Positions 28,319-34,631 of a stretch of DNA of 64,000 nt are shown here, piece by piece. Under the pieces are notes generated by a model. The model made no database searches and was not told the DNA's origin. It worked only from the letters and a program-made list of their open reading frames with translations. The stretch is from Peptoniphilus phoceensis (GTDB taxonomy: Bacteria; Bacillota; Clostridia; Tissierellales; Peptoniphilaceae): the NCBI RefSeq assembly GCF_001517665.2, contig NZ_LN999807.1:85788-149787 (forward strand), in the 5' to 3' direction. Numbering within the stretch: position 1 is the stretch's first letter; each line of letters starts with the position of its first letter. Both the position numbers and the translations under genes were made by a program.

Positions 28319-28541
28319 GGAGGGGCTTATACCCATTTGGGCACGAGTGGGCATCGTGAGGCCCCGCTTGTGCCCTATGGGTATGCCCCTCCAAACTACC
28401 CCCTTCACCCCACGTACGTTGAGTCCAAAAAAATCGGTTATGCTAAATTTTCAAAACTCATTCGCTTCGCGAATTCAAACAGTTGAAAATTTTTAACGCA
28501 TAACCGATTTTTTTGCTTATTTTATACACTAGATTAGCTCA
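28319..28541 (+). repeat. Intergenic modular repeat E1 (type A)
   Basis: Three parts. First a GC-rich imperfect hairpin 28319-28392 (GGAGGGGC at one end, GCCCCTCC at the other, with CCCAT/ATGGG inside). Then a linker with CTACCCCC and CACG. Then a long AT-rich palindrome 28427-28514, whose outer arm AAAAAAATCGGTTATGC is perfectly complementary over 17 bp, whose inner arm ATTTTCAA pairs over 8 bp or more, and whose loop contains a TTCG-capped mini-hairpin and AAACAG. The tail ACACTAGATTAGCTCACTA recurs in E3. Related copies: 33819-33992 and 45755-45945. Confidence 0.85.
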
Positions 28542-28596
28542 CTACATAATAAAAAATAAAAAGCTTTTATCCTTAAATACTATTGTTTTTCATTAT

Positions 28597-28876
28597 GAGC
28601 TTGGCAAGTGTGCTCCAGCTCATTGAAGTCTTATGAAGATATAGACTTGGCAAATATCCAGCAAGTTTATAAGGCAGTAAGCAAAAAGTTTGAAGGCGTT
28701 AAAAAATTTTGCTGTTTGAGCGAAGCGAGTTCAAAATTTTAGCCGGAGAGCTTTTTGCGTATTACTGGGTCGGGCCCCTGCCAGGTCGTTTTGGGTGTTC
28801 AGGGGAGGTATGGAGGGGATAAGGGCGATTCGAAACTCCCTAAATCCCCTCCATAAATATGCTTTAAAGCCTCAAT
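28597..28876 (-). repeat. Intergenic modular repeat E2 (type B, minus orientation)
   Basis: Contains CAAGTGTGCTCCAGCTC, then AAGGCAGTAAGCAAAAAG, then a three-stem hairpin 28681-28758 (GCAAAAAG/CTTTTTGC, GGC/GCC, AAAATTTTG/CAAAATTTT) whose loop is CTGTTTGAGCGAAGCGAG. GGGCCCCTGCCAGGTCGTT and a GC-rich hairpin 28812-28852 (GGAGGGGAT/ATCCCCTCC) follow. The reverse complement is recognisable at 38390-38655 (E5). The gap between glmU and the cysK promoter is filled by E1 and E2; I see no gene in it. Confidence 0.85.
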
Positions 28877-28952
28877 CTTTAGAAAAACCTAAACATAATT
28901 TAATATCAAAAACTTTGCTTTACTTTTTAAAAAAGTAAATTTTTACTCTTCC

Positions 28953-28981
28953 TTGACAAAACAAAAAAATAATAGTATAGT
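28953..28981 (+). promoter_or_regulatory. Promoter of the cysK leader
   Basis: TTGACA (28953-28958), 17-bp spacer, TATAGT (28976-28981). It places the leader ORF about 20 nt after the predicted transcription start. Confidence 0.82.
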
Positions 28982-29007
28982 CGAAACATATTGATGAGGC
29001 GATAAAA

Positions 29008-29091
29008 ATGAAAAACTTAAATAACTTTAAAAATTTCACAAGCCAAGCATTCTGTTGTTGTTCTATAAAAAATTTTATAGGACTTATTTGA
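29008..29091 (+). CDS. Cysteine-rich leader peptide of the cysK-cysE operon
   Basis: A 27-codon ORF starting MKNLNNFKNF and containing QAFCCCSIKNF; the three consecutive Cys codons are TGT TGT TGT at 29053-29061, stop TGA 29089-29091. GAGG lies nine bases before ATG. It follows a consensus promoter and precedes an intrinsic terminator (29139-29169) and then cysK. The arrangement is that of a classical amino-acid attenuator: ribosome stalling at Cys codons when charged tRNA-Cys is scarce would change downstream folding. A hairpin CTATAAAA/TTTTATAG (29063-29080) sits right after the Cys codons, and ATTTTATA (29072-29079) can instead pair with 29117-29124. An opposite-strand ORF over 28920-29156 has no support. 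Confidence 0.75.
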   Translation: MKNLNNFKNFTSQAFCCCSIKNFIGLI

Positions 29092-29138
29092 ATGTGAATC
29101 AATATTTTAAAACTTTTATAAAATATTAAGAAAGATTT

Positions 29139-29169
29139 AAGAGTATATGATTTCATATACTCTTTTTTT
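29139..29169 (+). terminator. Attenuator terminator before cysK
   Basis: AAGAGTATATGA pairs perfectly with TCATATACTCTT around a tiny loop, followed by seven T (29163-29169). It lies 38 bp before the cysK start, after the Cys leader ORF, and ahead of the gene, so it must be conditional. Confidence 0.85.
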
Positions 29170-29207
29170 AATATCTATTTATTTAGAATTACTCAGGAGG
29201 AAAAAAA

Positions 29208-30098
29208 ATGACAAAATTATTAGAAACAGTTGGAAAATCAAAATTAGTGCAATTAGAAAATATTGGAAATGGAAAAATTTTCGTAAAAGTAGAAAAATCT
29301 AATCCAGCAGGATCTATTAAAGATAGAGCTGCCCTTTACATGATCAAGGGAGCAATAAAAGACGGATCTTTAAAAGAAGGTATGGAAATAGTTGAACCTA
29401 CAAGTGGCAACACTGGTATTGCTATTGCCATGATTGGTCGTGCCCTAGGTTATAAAGTTAATATTGTAATGCCTTCTTCTATGTCAGTTGAAAGAAGAAA
29501 TTTAATCGAAGCCTTTGGTGCAAACTTAATTTTAACTGGTGAAGGCGGAATGCAAGCTGCTGTGGATAAAGCAAAAGAACTTGTAGCTACAGGAAATTAC
29601 TTCATGCCAAACCAATTTGAAAATAAGTACAATGCCCTTGCTCACGAAGAAACAACTGGTCCAGAAATCTATGAAAATCTTAAAGACATCTCTGGATTTA
29701 TTGCAGGAATTGGAACTGGTGGAACTGTATCTGGTGTTGGAAGATATTTAAAAAATCAAGATGAAAAAATAAAAATTTGGGGACTTGAACCAGACGAATC
29801 ACCACTTCTTACAAGAGGAGAAGCTGGCGGACACAAGATCCAAGGAATTGGTGCAAACTTTATTCCAAAAGTTTTAGACACAAAAATTCTCGACAAAACT
29901 ATAAGAGTAAAATCAGATGAAGCTATCGAAATGGCTAAAAGACTTTCAAGAGAAGAAGGACTCCTTGTTGGTATATCTGCTGGAGCAAATGTTTTGGGTG
30001 CACTTAAAATGCAAGAGGAAATTGGTGGAAATATTGTAACAGTTGCACCTGACACAGCAGAAAGATATATGTCCACTGAATTATTTAAAAATGAATAA
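29208..30098 (+). CDS. cysK: Cysteine synthase (O-acetylserine sulfhydrylase)
   Basis: 296 residues, fold type II PLP enzyme. The PLP Lys is Lys38 in [29 protein letters not shown] is the substrate loop and [14 protein letters not shown] binds the PLP phosphate. It condenses O-acetylserine with sulfide to give cysteine. AGGAGG precedes ATG. It is followed with an 8-bp overlap by cysE, which supplies its substrate, and both lie behind the Cys attenuator. Confidence 0.96.
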   Translation: MTKLLETVGKSKLVQLENIGNGKIFVKVEKSNPAGSIKDRAALYMIKGAIKDGSLKEGMEIVEPTSGNTGIAIAMIGRALGYKVNIVMPSSMSVERRNLIEAFGANLILTGEGGMQAAVDKAKELVATGNYFMPNQFENKYNALAHEETTGPEIYENLKDISGFIAGIGTGGTVSGVGRYLKNQDEKIKIWGLEPDESPLLTRGEAGGHKIQGIGANFIPKVLDTKILDKTIRVKSDEAIEMAKRLSREEGLLVGISAGANVLGALKMQEEIGGNIVTVAPDTAERYMSTELFKNE

Positions 30099-30642
30099 TT
30101 TTTTTAAAAGACTAAAAGAATACGGGGAATTTATATTAAAAAAAGACCCTGCCTGTAAAAGTTTATTTGAAGCAATTTTCATGTATCCCATTGTATCTTG
30201 TATGATTAGTCACAGAATTGCTCACTACTTTTACGAAAAAAATCACACAAGTCTTGCCAGGTGGATTTCTCAAAGAGCCAGGAAAAAAACTGGTATAGAA
30301 ATTCATCCTGGTGCAAAAATTGGCAAAAATCTCTTTATTGACCACGGCATGGCTGTGGTCATTGGAGAAACTGCCGAAATTGGGGACAACTGTCACATGT
30401 ACCACAACATAACACTTGGTGGAACTGGAAATGAAAAAGAAAAGAAAAGACATCCCACAGTTGGAAACAATGTAATAATTGGAACTGGTGCAACAGTTCT
30501 TGGTCCAGTTTTTATTGGTGAAGGGGCAAAGATAGGAGCAGGTGCTCTTGTACTAACAGACATCCCTGCCAACTCAACTGCTGTTGGTGTGCCAGCAAAA
30601 GTCGTAAAATTCCACGATCCCAGTGAGAATAAGTTCCACTAA
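30091..30642 (+). CDS. cysE: Serine O-acetyltransferase
   Basis: 183 residues. N-terminal helical region ending [20 protein letters not shown], then a left-handed beta-helix with [20 protein letters not shown] and [20 protein letters not shown], the CysE acetyl-CoA and catalytic His segment. The short N-terminus is of the Firmicute CysE type. I place the start at ATG 30091, which overlaps the cysK stop by 8 bp, with no separate ribosome site, so translation should be coupled. The C-terminus is short, so the usual tail that docks in CysK may be reduced. Confidence 0.94.
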   Translation: MNNFFKRLKEYGEFILKKDPACKSLFEAIFMYPIVSCMISHRIAHYFYEKNHTSLARWISQRARKKTGIEIHPGAKIGKNLFIDHGMAVVIGETAEIGDNCHMYHNITLGGTGNEKEKKRHPTVGNNVIIGTGATVLGPVFIGEGAKIGAGALVLTDIPANSTAVGVPAKVVKFHDPSENKFH

Positions 30643-30674
30643 ACTTATTATAAAAAGTTTTATAAGGAGGTAAT

Positions 30675-31505
30675 ATGTTTAAAATAGGTCCCCATCTTTA
30701 TACATCAAAGGGCTATGCAAGTATGGGAAAAGATGCCCTTAAAATTTCTGCCACAACATTTCAATTTTTTTCACGTAATCCGAGAGGTTCCAAGATAAAA
30801 AAGTTAGATGAAAAAGACATAAAAGACTTGATGAATATAGCAAGAGAAAATAAATTTGGACCACTTTTAGCACACGCCCCTTACACCTTAAATCCTTGTT
30901 CTTCAACAGAAAGTGTGAGAGAATTTGCAAATTTAGTGCTTGCAGAAGACCTTGAAAGACTAAAATATTTTAAAAACACTTACTACAATCTCCATCCCGG
31001 TTCTCACACAGGTCTTGGAAAACAGACTGCCATAGAAATTATTTCTCAAAAACTGAATTTAGTTTTAAGAGAAGAACAAGATACTATTGTCCTTTTAGAA
31101 ACTATGGCTGGCAAGGGAACAGAAGTTGGATCAAGATTTGAAGAAATTGGCAAAATAATAGAAAAAGTTAACTTAAAAGAAAAAGTTGGAGTGTGCCTCG
31201 ACACTTGTCACGTCCATGAAGCAGGTTACGACATAGTAAATGACTTAGAAGGTGTCCTTGAAGAATTTGACGAATTTATAAGTCTTGATAAACTTTATGC
31301 AATTCACTTAAACGACAGCAAAAATGAAAAAGGCGCTCACAAGGATAGGCACGAAGTTATTGGTCAAGGTAAAATTGGACTTCATGCAATAGAAAAAATT
31401 ATAAATCATGAAAAATTAAAAGACCTTCCCTTTTATCTAGAAACACCACAAGACTTAGAAGGTCACAAAAAAGAAATAGAATTATTAAAAAAACTCCGCA
31501 AATAA
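30675..31505 (+). CDS. nfo: Deoxyribonuclease IV (AP endonuclease family 2)
   Basis: 276 residues, TIM-barrel Nfo. Three-zinc ligands are visible in [10 protein letters not shown] (His), NLHPGSHTG (His), [14 protein letters not shown] (Glu), [13 protein letters not shown] (Asp, His), [20 protein letters not shown] (His, Asp, His) and FYLETPQ (Glu). It incises abasic sites in DNA repair. ATG follows AAGGAGG, 32 bp after cysE, so it is probably read with cysK-cysE. An IS3 remnant lies just downstream. Confidence 0.96.
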   Translation: MFKIGPHLYTSKGYASMGKDALKISATTFQFFSRNPRGSKIKKLDEKDIKDLMNIARENKFGPLLAHAPYTLNPCSSTESVREFANLVLAEDLERLKYFKNTYYNLHPGSHTGLGKQTAIEIISQKLNLVLREEQDTIVLLETMAGKGTEVGSRFEEIGKIIEKVNLKEKVGVCLDTCHVHEAGYDIVNDLEGVLEEFDEFISLDKLYAIHLNDSKNEKGAHKDRHEVIGQGKIGLHAIEKIINHEKLKDLPFYLETPQDLEGHKKEIELLKKLRK

Positions 31506-31583
31506 TTAGTATTAATTACAAAAATATAAATACCCTTATAATCATAACCACCCGTCGATGAGGTGACCCCATTAAGTTGGACC

Positions 31584-31625
31584 AAATACCAGAGAGAATT
31601 TATATTTTCTCTGGTATTTTTTATG
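31584..31625 (+). terminator. Hairpin with T-run at the left end of the IS3 remnant
   Basis: AAATACCAGAGA pairs with TCTCTGGTATTT, followed by T residues on the plus strand. It may end the cysK-cysE-nfo transcript. Confidence 0.6.
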
Positions 31626-31886
31626 CTGCATTCTTTTCTCTGTATTCTATTGGACTTAAATATCCTATTTTTTTAATTTTTATCTTTATTTGGCATATTT
31701 TTAAGGTTCTTCTATCTTTTCTGGTTTCAGTCCTTCATAGCCTTGAGATTCATAAGCATTAACCCAAGTTCTAATAGTAGAATGATCTGGGATAGAGTAT
31801 TTTTTTGCTAATCCTTTGTAGCCAATATTTCCTTATAGATATTCTTTTACTACTTTTATTTTAAATTTTGTTTTGTATTTTGCCAT
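31621..31886 (-). pseudogene. IS3-family transposase remnant (orfA start fused to orfB end)
   Basis: Minus strand begins MAKYKTKFKIKVVKEYL, then an in-frame TAA, then GNIGYKGLAKKYSIP and STIRTWVNAYESQGYEGL, the helix-turn-helix of IS150-type OrfA. After another stop the last codons read YLSPIEYREKNAA, the usual OrfB C-terminus. Most of orfB, including the DDE catalytic region, is deleted. Confidence 0.85.
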
Positions 31887-31944
31887 TAAAAAACTGACCT
31901 CCCTTAGTTGGTTTTCAAGTCCAACTTTTAGGGGTCAGTTCATT

Positions 31945-32545
31945 TTTTGCTTTTGTTCACTTACTCACCCGTAAACGGGTCTACAAATTCTTTAATGCTT
32001 ATTTGATCTGCCATGTAATCTTCTTTTAATTGATTTTTTATATATTCTTGTATCTTTTTCGCATTCTTCCCTGCTGTGTCTACGTAATATCCTCTACACC
32101 AAAAGTGTCTATTCCCATATTTGTATTTTAAATTCGCATGCCTATCAAATATTATTAGACTACTTTTCCCTTTTAAATACCCATTATTTGGGATATGCTA
32201 TATTTTGGTGGAATCTCCAGCAACATGTGAATATGGTCTGGACAACATTCTGCTTCTATTATATTTATTCCTTTTCTATCACATAGATCCCTTAATATTT
32301 TTCCTATATCTTGTTTTAATCTTCCATATATTACTTGTCTCCTGTACTTTGGAGCAAACACTATATGATATTTACAATTCCAAGCTGTATATGATAGACT
32401 GTTCTTATCCATTCAGGATACCTCCCTTTTCTATTTATGCTACTGCCAGTAACATATATAGTTTATCACGGGGAGGTTTTTTGCTTGAAGCTAAAGCTTT
32501 TTTCCTACCACCAGCATAGCTGGTGGTTTATTCATGCTAAAGGGT
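31945..32545. mobile_element. IS200-type insertion sequence, inactivated
   Basis: A tnpA pseudogene on the minus strand with subterminal hairpins: CCACCAGC/GCTGGTGG at 32510-32528 upstream of the gene and ACCCGT/ACGGGT near its end (31968-31981). No tnpB is present. Limits are approximate. Confidence 0.7.
31961..32412 (-). pseudogene. tnpA: IS200-like Y1 transposase, frameshifted
   Basis: The first 79 codons read SLSYTAWNCKYHIVFAPKYR through CCPDHIHMLLEIPP, which holds the HUH pair (HIH). At about 32173 one base is missing in the run giving QIMGI-stop, where related proteins read QIMGYLKGKS. In the next frame the rest continues as KGKSSLIIFDRHANLKY, HFWCRGYYVDTAGKN and IQEYIKNQLKED with the catalytic Tyr, ending at TAA 31961. 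A single indel has killed the gene, so the inactivation looks recent. Confidence 0.9.
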
Positions 32546-32550
32546 ACAAT

Positions 32551-32592
32551 AAAATAAGCTTAATCATAAAAGAATTAAGCTTATTGTTTTTT
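32551..32592 (+). terminator. Hairpin with T-run between the IS200 element and repeat E3
   Basis: AATAAGCTTAAT pairs with ATTAAGCTTATT over a short loop, followed by GTTTTTTA on the plus strand. No gene on that strand ends here, so its function is unclear. Confidence 0.55.
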
Positions 32593-32611
32593 ATTCTATA
32601 TTTAATTGTAA

Positions 32612-33016
32612 GTTTTGCAATGATGCCCCAGCTCGTTGAAATTTTATACGGTCGTAAAGTTTGCCAATAAACCATAAACTAATAATGCAGTAAGCAAAAA
32701 GCTCTACGGCTAAAAATAGAAGACCACAAATTGTCGCAAACTCCAATTTGCGAACTGATCTACCATCAATTTGCTATGCAAATTGGGTTAGATCATGTCA
32801 ACTCGCTTCGCTCAAACAGTGAAATTTTTTTGACGTCTCCATCCTTTTTGCTTACTGCCTTATAAGTTTACTGGATATTAGCAAGCACAACTACCTTATT
32901 AAACTTCAACGAGCTGGAGCACACTTGCCAAACTTGCAAATAATTACCTAAAGGAACTGATATTACATAAAAGTTTTTTGCTTATTTCTTACACAAGATT
33001 AGCTCACTATTTAAGT
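32612..33016 (+). repeat. Intergenic modular repeat E3 (type B, long inverted repeat)
   Basis: Both ends carry related inverted sequence: TTTGCAA, CCAGCTCGTTGAA on the left (32615-32640) and its complement CAACGAGCTGGAGC on the right (32907-32920). Next inward, GCAGTAAGCAAAAAG faces CTTTTTGCTTACTGC. The core hairpin 32694-32851 has the loop CTCGCTTCGCTCAAACAG, plus two extra inserted hairpins (CGCAAA/TTTGCG at 32736-32753 and CAATTTGC/GCAAATTG at 32766-32785). A type A tail (AGATTAGCTCACTA) follows at about 32998. The 1.67 kb between nfo and the antitoxin gene holds the two IS remnants and E3, and no intact gene. Confidence 0.82.
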
Positions 33017-33127
33017 TCGAAGTTAGATTTACTTATGAAGTCATATAAAGTTAAAAATTTACAAATAATTAGGAAGCTATAAAAATTTTAAAATACAATA
33101 ATCTAAATATTTATCTTGGTTAAACCA

Positions 33128-33156
33128 TTGTAATTTATGTGTAATATACTTATAAT
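33128..33156 (+). promoter_or_regulatory. Promoter of the RelB/Doc module
   Basis: TTGTAA (33128-33133), 17-bp spacer, TATAAT (33151-33156), 21 bp before the antitoxin ATG. Confidence 0.75.
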
Positions 33157-33177
33157 TACCTTAAAGGAGCTGATTTT

Positions 33178-33429
33178 ATGAACAAAATTAATTTAACTGT
33201 AAGTGTGGATAATGATGACAAGGAATCTTTTAATGCTTTGGTTTCTGAACTTGGTCTTAATATTTCTGCCGCTATAAATATGTTTATCAAACAGTCTATT
33301 AGAAATCAGGCTTTACCTTTGGATTTATCTTTAAATAAAAAGGAAAAAGGAAATACAAAGAGTTTAGAAAAAATTTCTGATGAAATTATGGATAAGTACG
33401 ATATAGCATTTAAGGAATTGGCAAAATGA
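33178..33429 (+). CDS. RelB/DinJ-family antitoxin
   Basis: 83 residues with a ribbon-helix-helix N-terminus: INLTVSVDNDDKESFNALVSELGLNISAAINMFIKQSI matches RelB/DinJ, given here as its first and last parts only in outline. The C-terminal half (KSLEKISDEIMDKYDIAFKE) should wrap the toxin. AAAGGAGC lies seven bases upstream. Its stop overlaps the ATG of a Doc-type toxin gene, an unusual antitoxin-toxin pairing because Doc normally partners Phd; the toxin frame is broken. Confidence 0.85.
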   Translation: MNKINLTVSVDNDDKESFNALVSELGLNISAAINMFIKQSIRNQALPLDLSLNKKEKGNTKSLEKISDEIMDKYDIAFKELAK

Positions 33430-33806
33430 AATATGTAAGCCTTCAAGAAGTTATAATGCTTTAAGAAAAATTAATTTCTCGTTTTGGTGGATCCTATGGA
33501 ATCAGAGAAATAAATTTGCTTAAATCTTCAGTTGAAAATGTATTTCAAACTTATGATGGAGAAGAACTATATCCATCACACTTAGACAAAATTATACAAG
33601 TAACTTATTCCCTTATAGAAAATCATTGCTTTGTAGATGGCAATAAGAGAATTGGTGTTATGGTACTTTTGTATTTACTAAAAATAAATGAAATTAAACA
33701 TAATTTATCTAATGAAGATATTATAGAGATTGGGTTAAAAGTGGCAAGTGGAGAGATGAGTAAGGAAGAGTTAAGGAAGTTTGTTGAGAATAAGGTTGAG
33801 GGTTGA
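33426..33806 (+). pseudogene. doc: Doc/Fic-type toxin with an in-frame stop at codon 13
   Basis: Reading from ATG 33426 gives MKYVSLQEVIML, then TAA (33462-33464), then EKLISRFGGSYGIREINLL and on to the Doc core NHCFVDGNKRIGVM, ending GLKVASGEMSKEELRKF at TGA 33806. Intact Doc proteins have a His or Gln at the stop position, so one substitution explains the break. The Fic motif HxFxDGNKR is kept apart from one extra residue spacing. Reinitiation at ATG 33516 would give a 96-residue core lacking the N-terminus. I call it a recently inactivated toxin. Confidence 0.88.
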
Positions 33807-33818
33807 AGTTTTTTATCT

Positions 33819-33992
33819 GGAGGGGCATATACCCATTTGGGCACGAGTGGGCGTCTTAATGCCCCGCTTGTGCCCTATGGGTGCTTGTGCCCTATGGGTG
33901 CTTGTGCCCTATGGGTGTGCTTGTGCCCTATGGGTATGCCCCTCCAGACCACCCCATTCACCCCACGCACTGGAAGTCCAAAAAAATCGGTT
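33819..33992 (+). repeat. Intergenic modular repeat E4 (type A, truncated, with 17-bp tandem expansion)
   Basis: GC-rich hairpin 33819-33945 related to E1. Inside it GCTTGTGCCCTATGGGT occurs four times (33866-33882, 33883-33899, 33900-33916, 33919-33935); E1 has a single copy. The linker continues to GTCCAAAAAAATCGGTT, where similarity to E1 stops and a fragment of another doc gene begins. Confidence 0.85.
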
Positions 33993-34063
33993 TAAATGTC
34001 GCAAGTGGAGTCATGGATAAAAAGGACTTAAAAAATTATATAGAAAAGAGAGTAAAAAAATAA
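33986..34063 (+). pseudogene. 3' fragment of a second doc-like toxin gene
   Basis: Reads IGLNVASGVMDKKDLKNYIE and on to a TAA at 34061-34063. It parallels the end of the preceding Doc frame (IGLKVASGEMSKEELRKFVE), so a second toxin copy or paralogue lost everything but its last 25 codons. The junction with repeat E4 falls in the shared A-run and ATCGGTT. Confidence 0.8.
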
Positions 34064-34095
34064 AGCTAGCAATTTTTGCTAGCCTTTTATTTTTG
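34062..34095 (+). terminator. Terminator after the doc fragment
   Basis: GCTAGC/GCTAGC stem with a T-rich loop and T-rich tail, just after the stop codon. Confidence 0.75.
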
Positions 34096-34150
34096 CCCTT
34101 TTACTTTTTATATCTTTAGATCAGGCTTATAAATAAAATTATGTAAAAAG

Positions 34151-34177
34151 AAAAACCCGAGAGTTTCCTCTCAGGTT
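34151..34177 (-). terminator. Terminator of the SLH surface-protein gene
   Basis: CTGAGAG/CTCTCGG stem followed by T-rich sequence on the minus strand, 32 bp after the stop of the -1 frame (34209). Its position after 34209 rather than 34619 supports one transcript across both frames. Confidence 0.85.
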
Positions 34178-34208
34178 TTATCTTTAAAGCTTAATTAAAT
34201 AAAGTTAA

Positions 34209-34631
34209 TTATTTAAATTCAACTGTGTAAGTGTCTTCAGCTGTTACACCATCTTTTTCAAGGTAAACTTTAACTTCTAGTTTGTTTCCTACGAAATCAG
34301 AAAGAGTGTTTACTGATCCATCTTCAGCTTTTATTGTTGAATAAGCTATAGTTGTAATAGCAGCCTTTAGTTGATCAGTAGTCATGTCTTTTACTGGAAC
34401 TTTATTACCTGCAATTTCAAAAGCAGTAAGGTTTTTAGCAGTTGCTAGTTTTTCTAGAGCAACCATAGCTCCTGTTCCTTTAATAGCTGTAAATTCTTTT
34501 TCACCATCTTTAATAGTAATTACTAAAGTTTTAGTTTCAGGATCATAAGATTTTTCTGCAAAAGGATCTACATTAATACTGTCAATTGAAGGTTCTACTT
34601 CATCTGCTAGATCTTTAATTAGTTTTTTTTT
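34209..34631 (-). CDS. C-terminal continuation of the SLH surface protein in the -1 frame
   Basis: From the nine-A tract onward the -1 frame reads KLIKDLADEVEPSIDSINVD, KSYDPETKTLVITIKDGEK, GTGAMVALEKLATAKNLTAF and ends KVYLEKDGVTAEDTYTVEFK at TAA 34209. It is well-formed coding sequence of about 139 codons. Only the last 85 codons have an ATG, and that ATG (34466) has no ribosome site. It therefore looks like the natural end of the upstream protein. See 34619-37018. Confidence 0.8.
   Translation of the reverse strand, partial: KKKLIKDLADEVEPSIDSINVDPFAEKSYDPETKTLVITIKDGEKEFTAIKGTGAMVALEKLATAKNLTAFEIAGNKVPVKDMTTDQLKAAITTIAYSTIKAEDGSVNTLSDFVGNKLEVKVYLEKDGVTAEDTYTVEFK

Larger units (their letters stand above)
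31564..31937. mobile_element. Internally deleted IS3-family element (374 bp)
   Basis: Ends are imperfect inverted repeats: TGACCCC then three mismatched bases then AAGTTGGAC on each side, with TG/CA termini. Between them are only the degenerate start of orfA and the last codons of orfB (minus strand). No clear target duplication is visible (flanks GAGG and GTTC). The element cannot encode its own transposase, but could be mobilised in trans if a full copy exists elsewhere. Confidence 0.85.

Noticed and set aside
28920-29156. 78-codon minus-strand ORF upstream of cysK
   Set aside because: No ribosome site, AT-rich composition, and it runs antisense through the promoter, Cys leader ORF and terminator.
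33426-33806. Recoded TAA (stop read as Gln) in the Doc frame
   Set aside because: All other genes end normally at TAA, and another TAA disrupts the IS remnant; decay is the simpler explanation.
33866-33935. CRISPR-like array
   Set aside because: The 17-bp units are directly adjacent with no spacers, and no cas genes are nearby.
34209-34466. Separate 85-codon gene after the SLH protein
   Set aside because: No ribosome site at its ATG and coding quality continues upstream to the nine-A tract; better read as the -1 frame extension.
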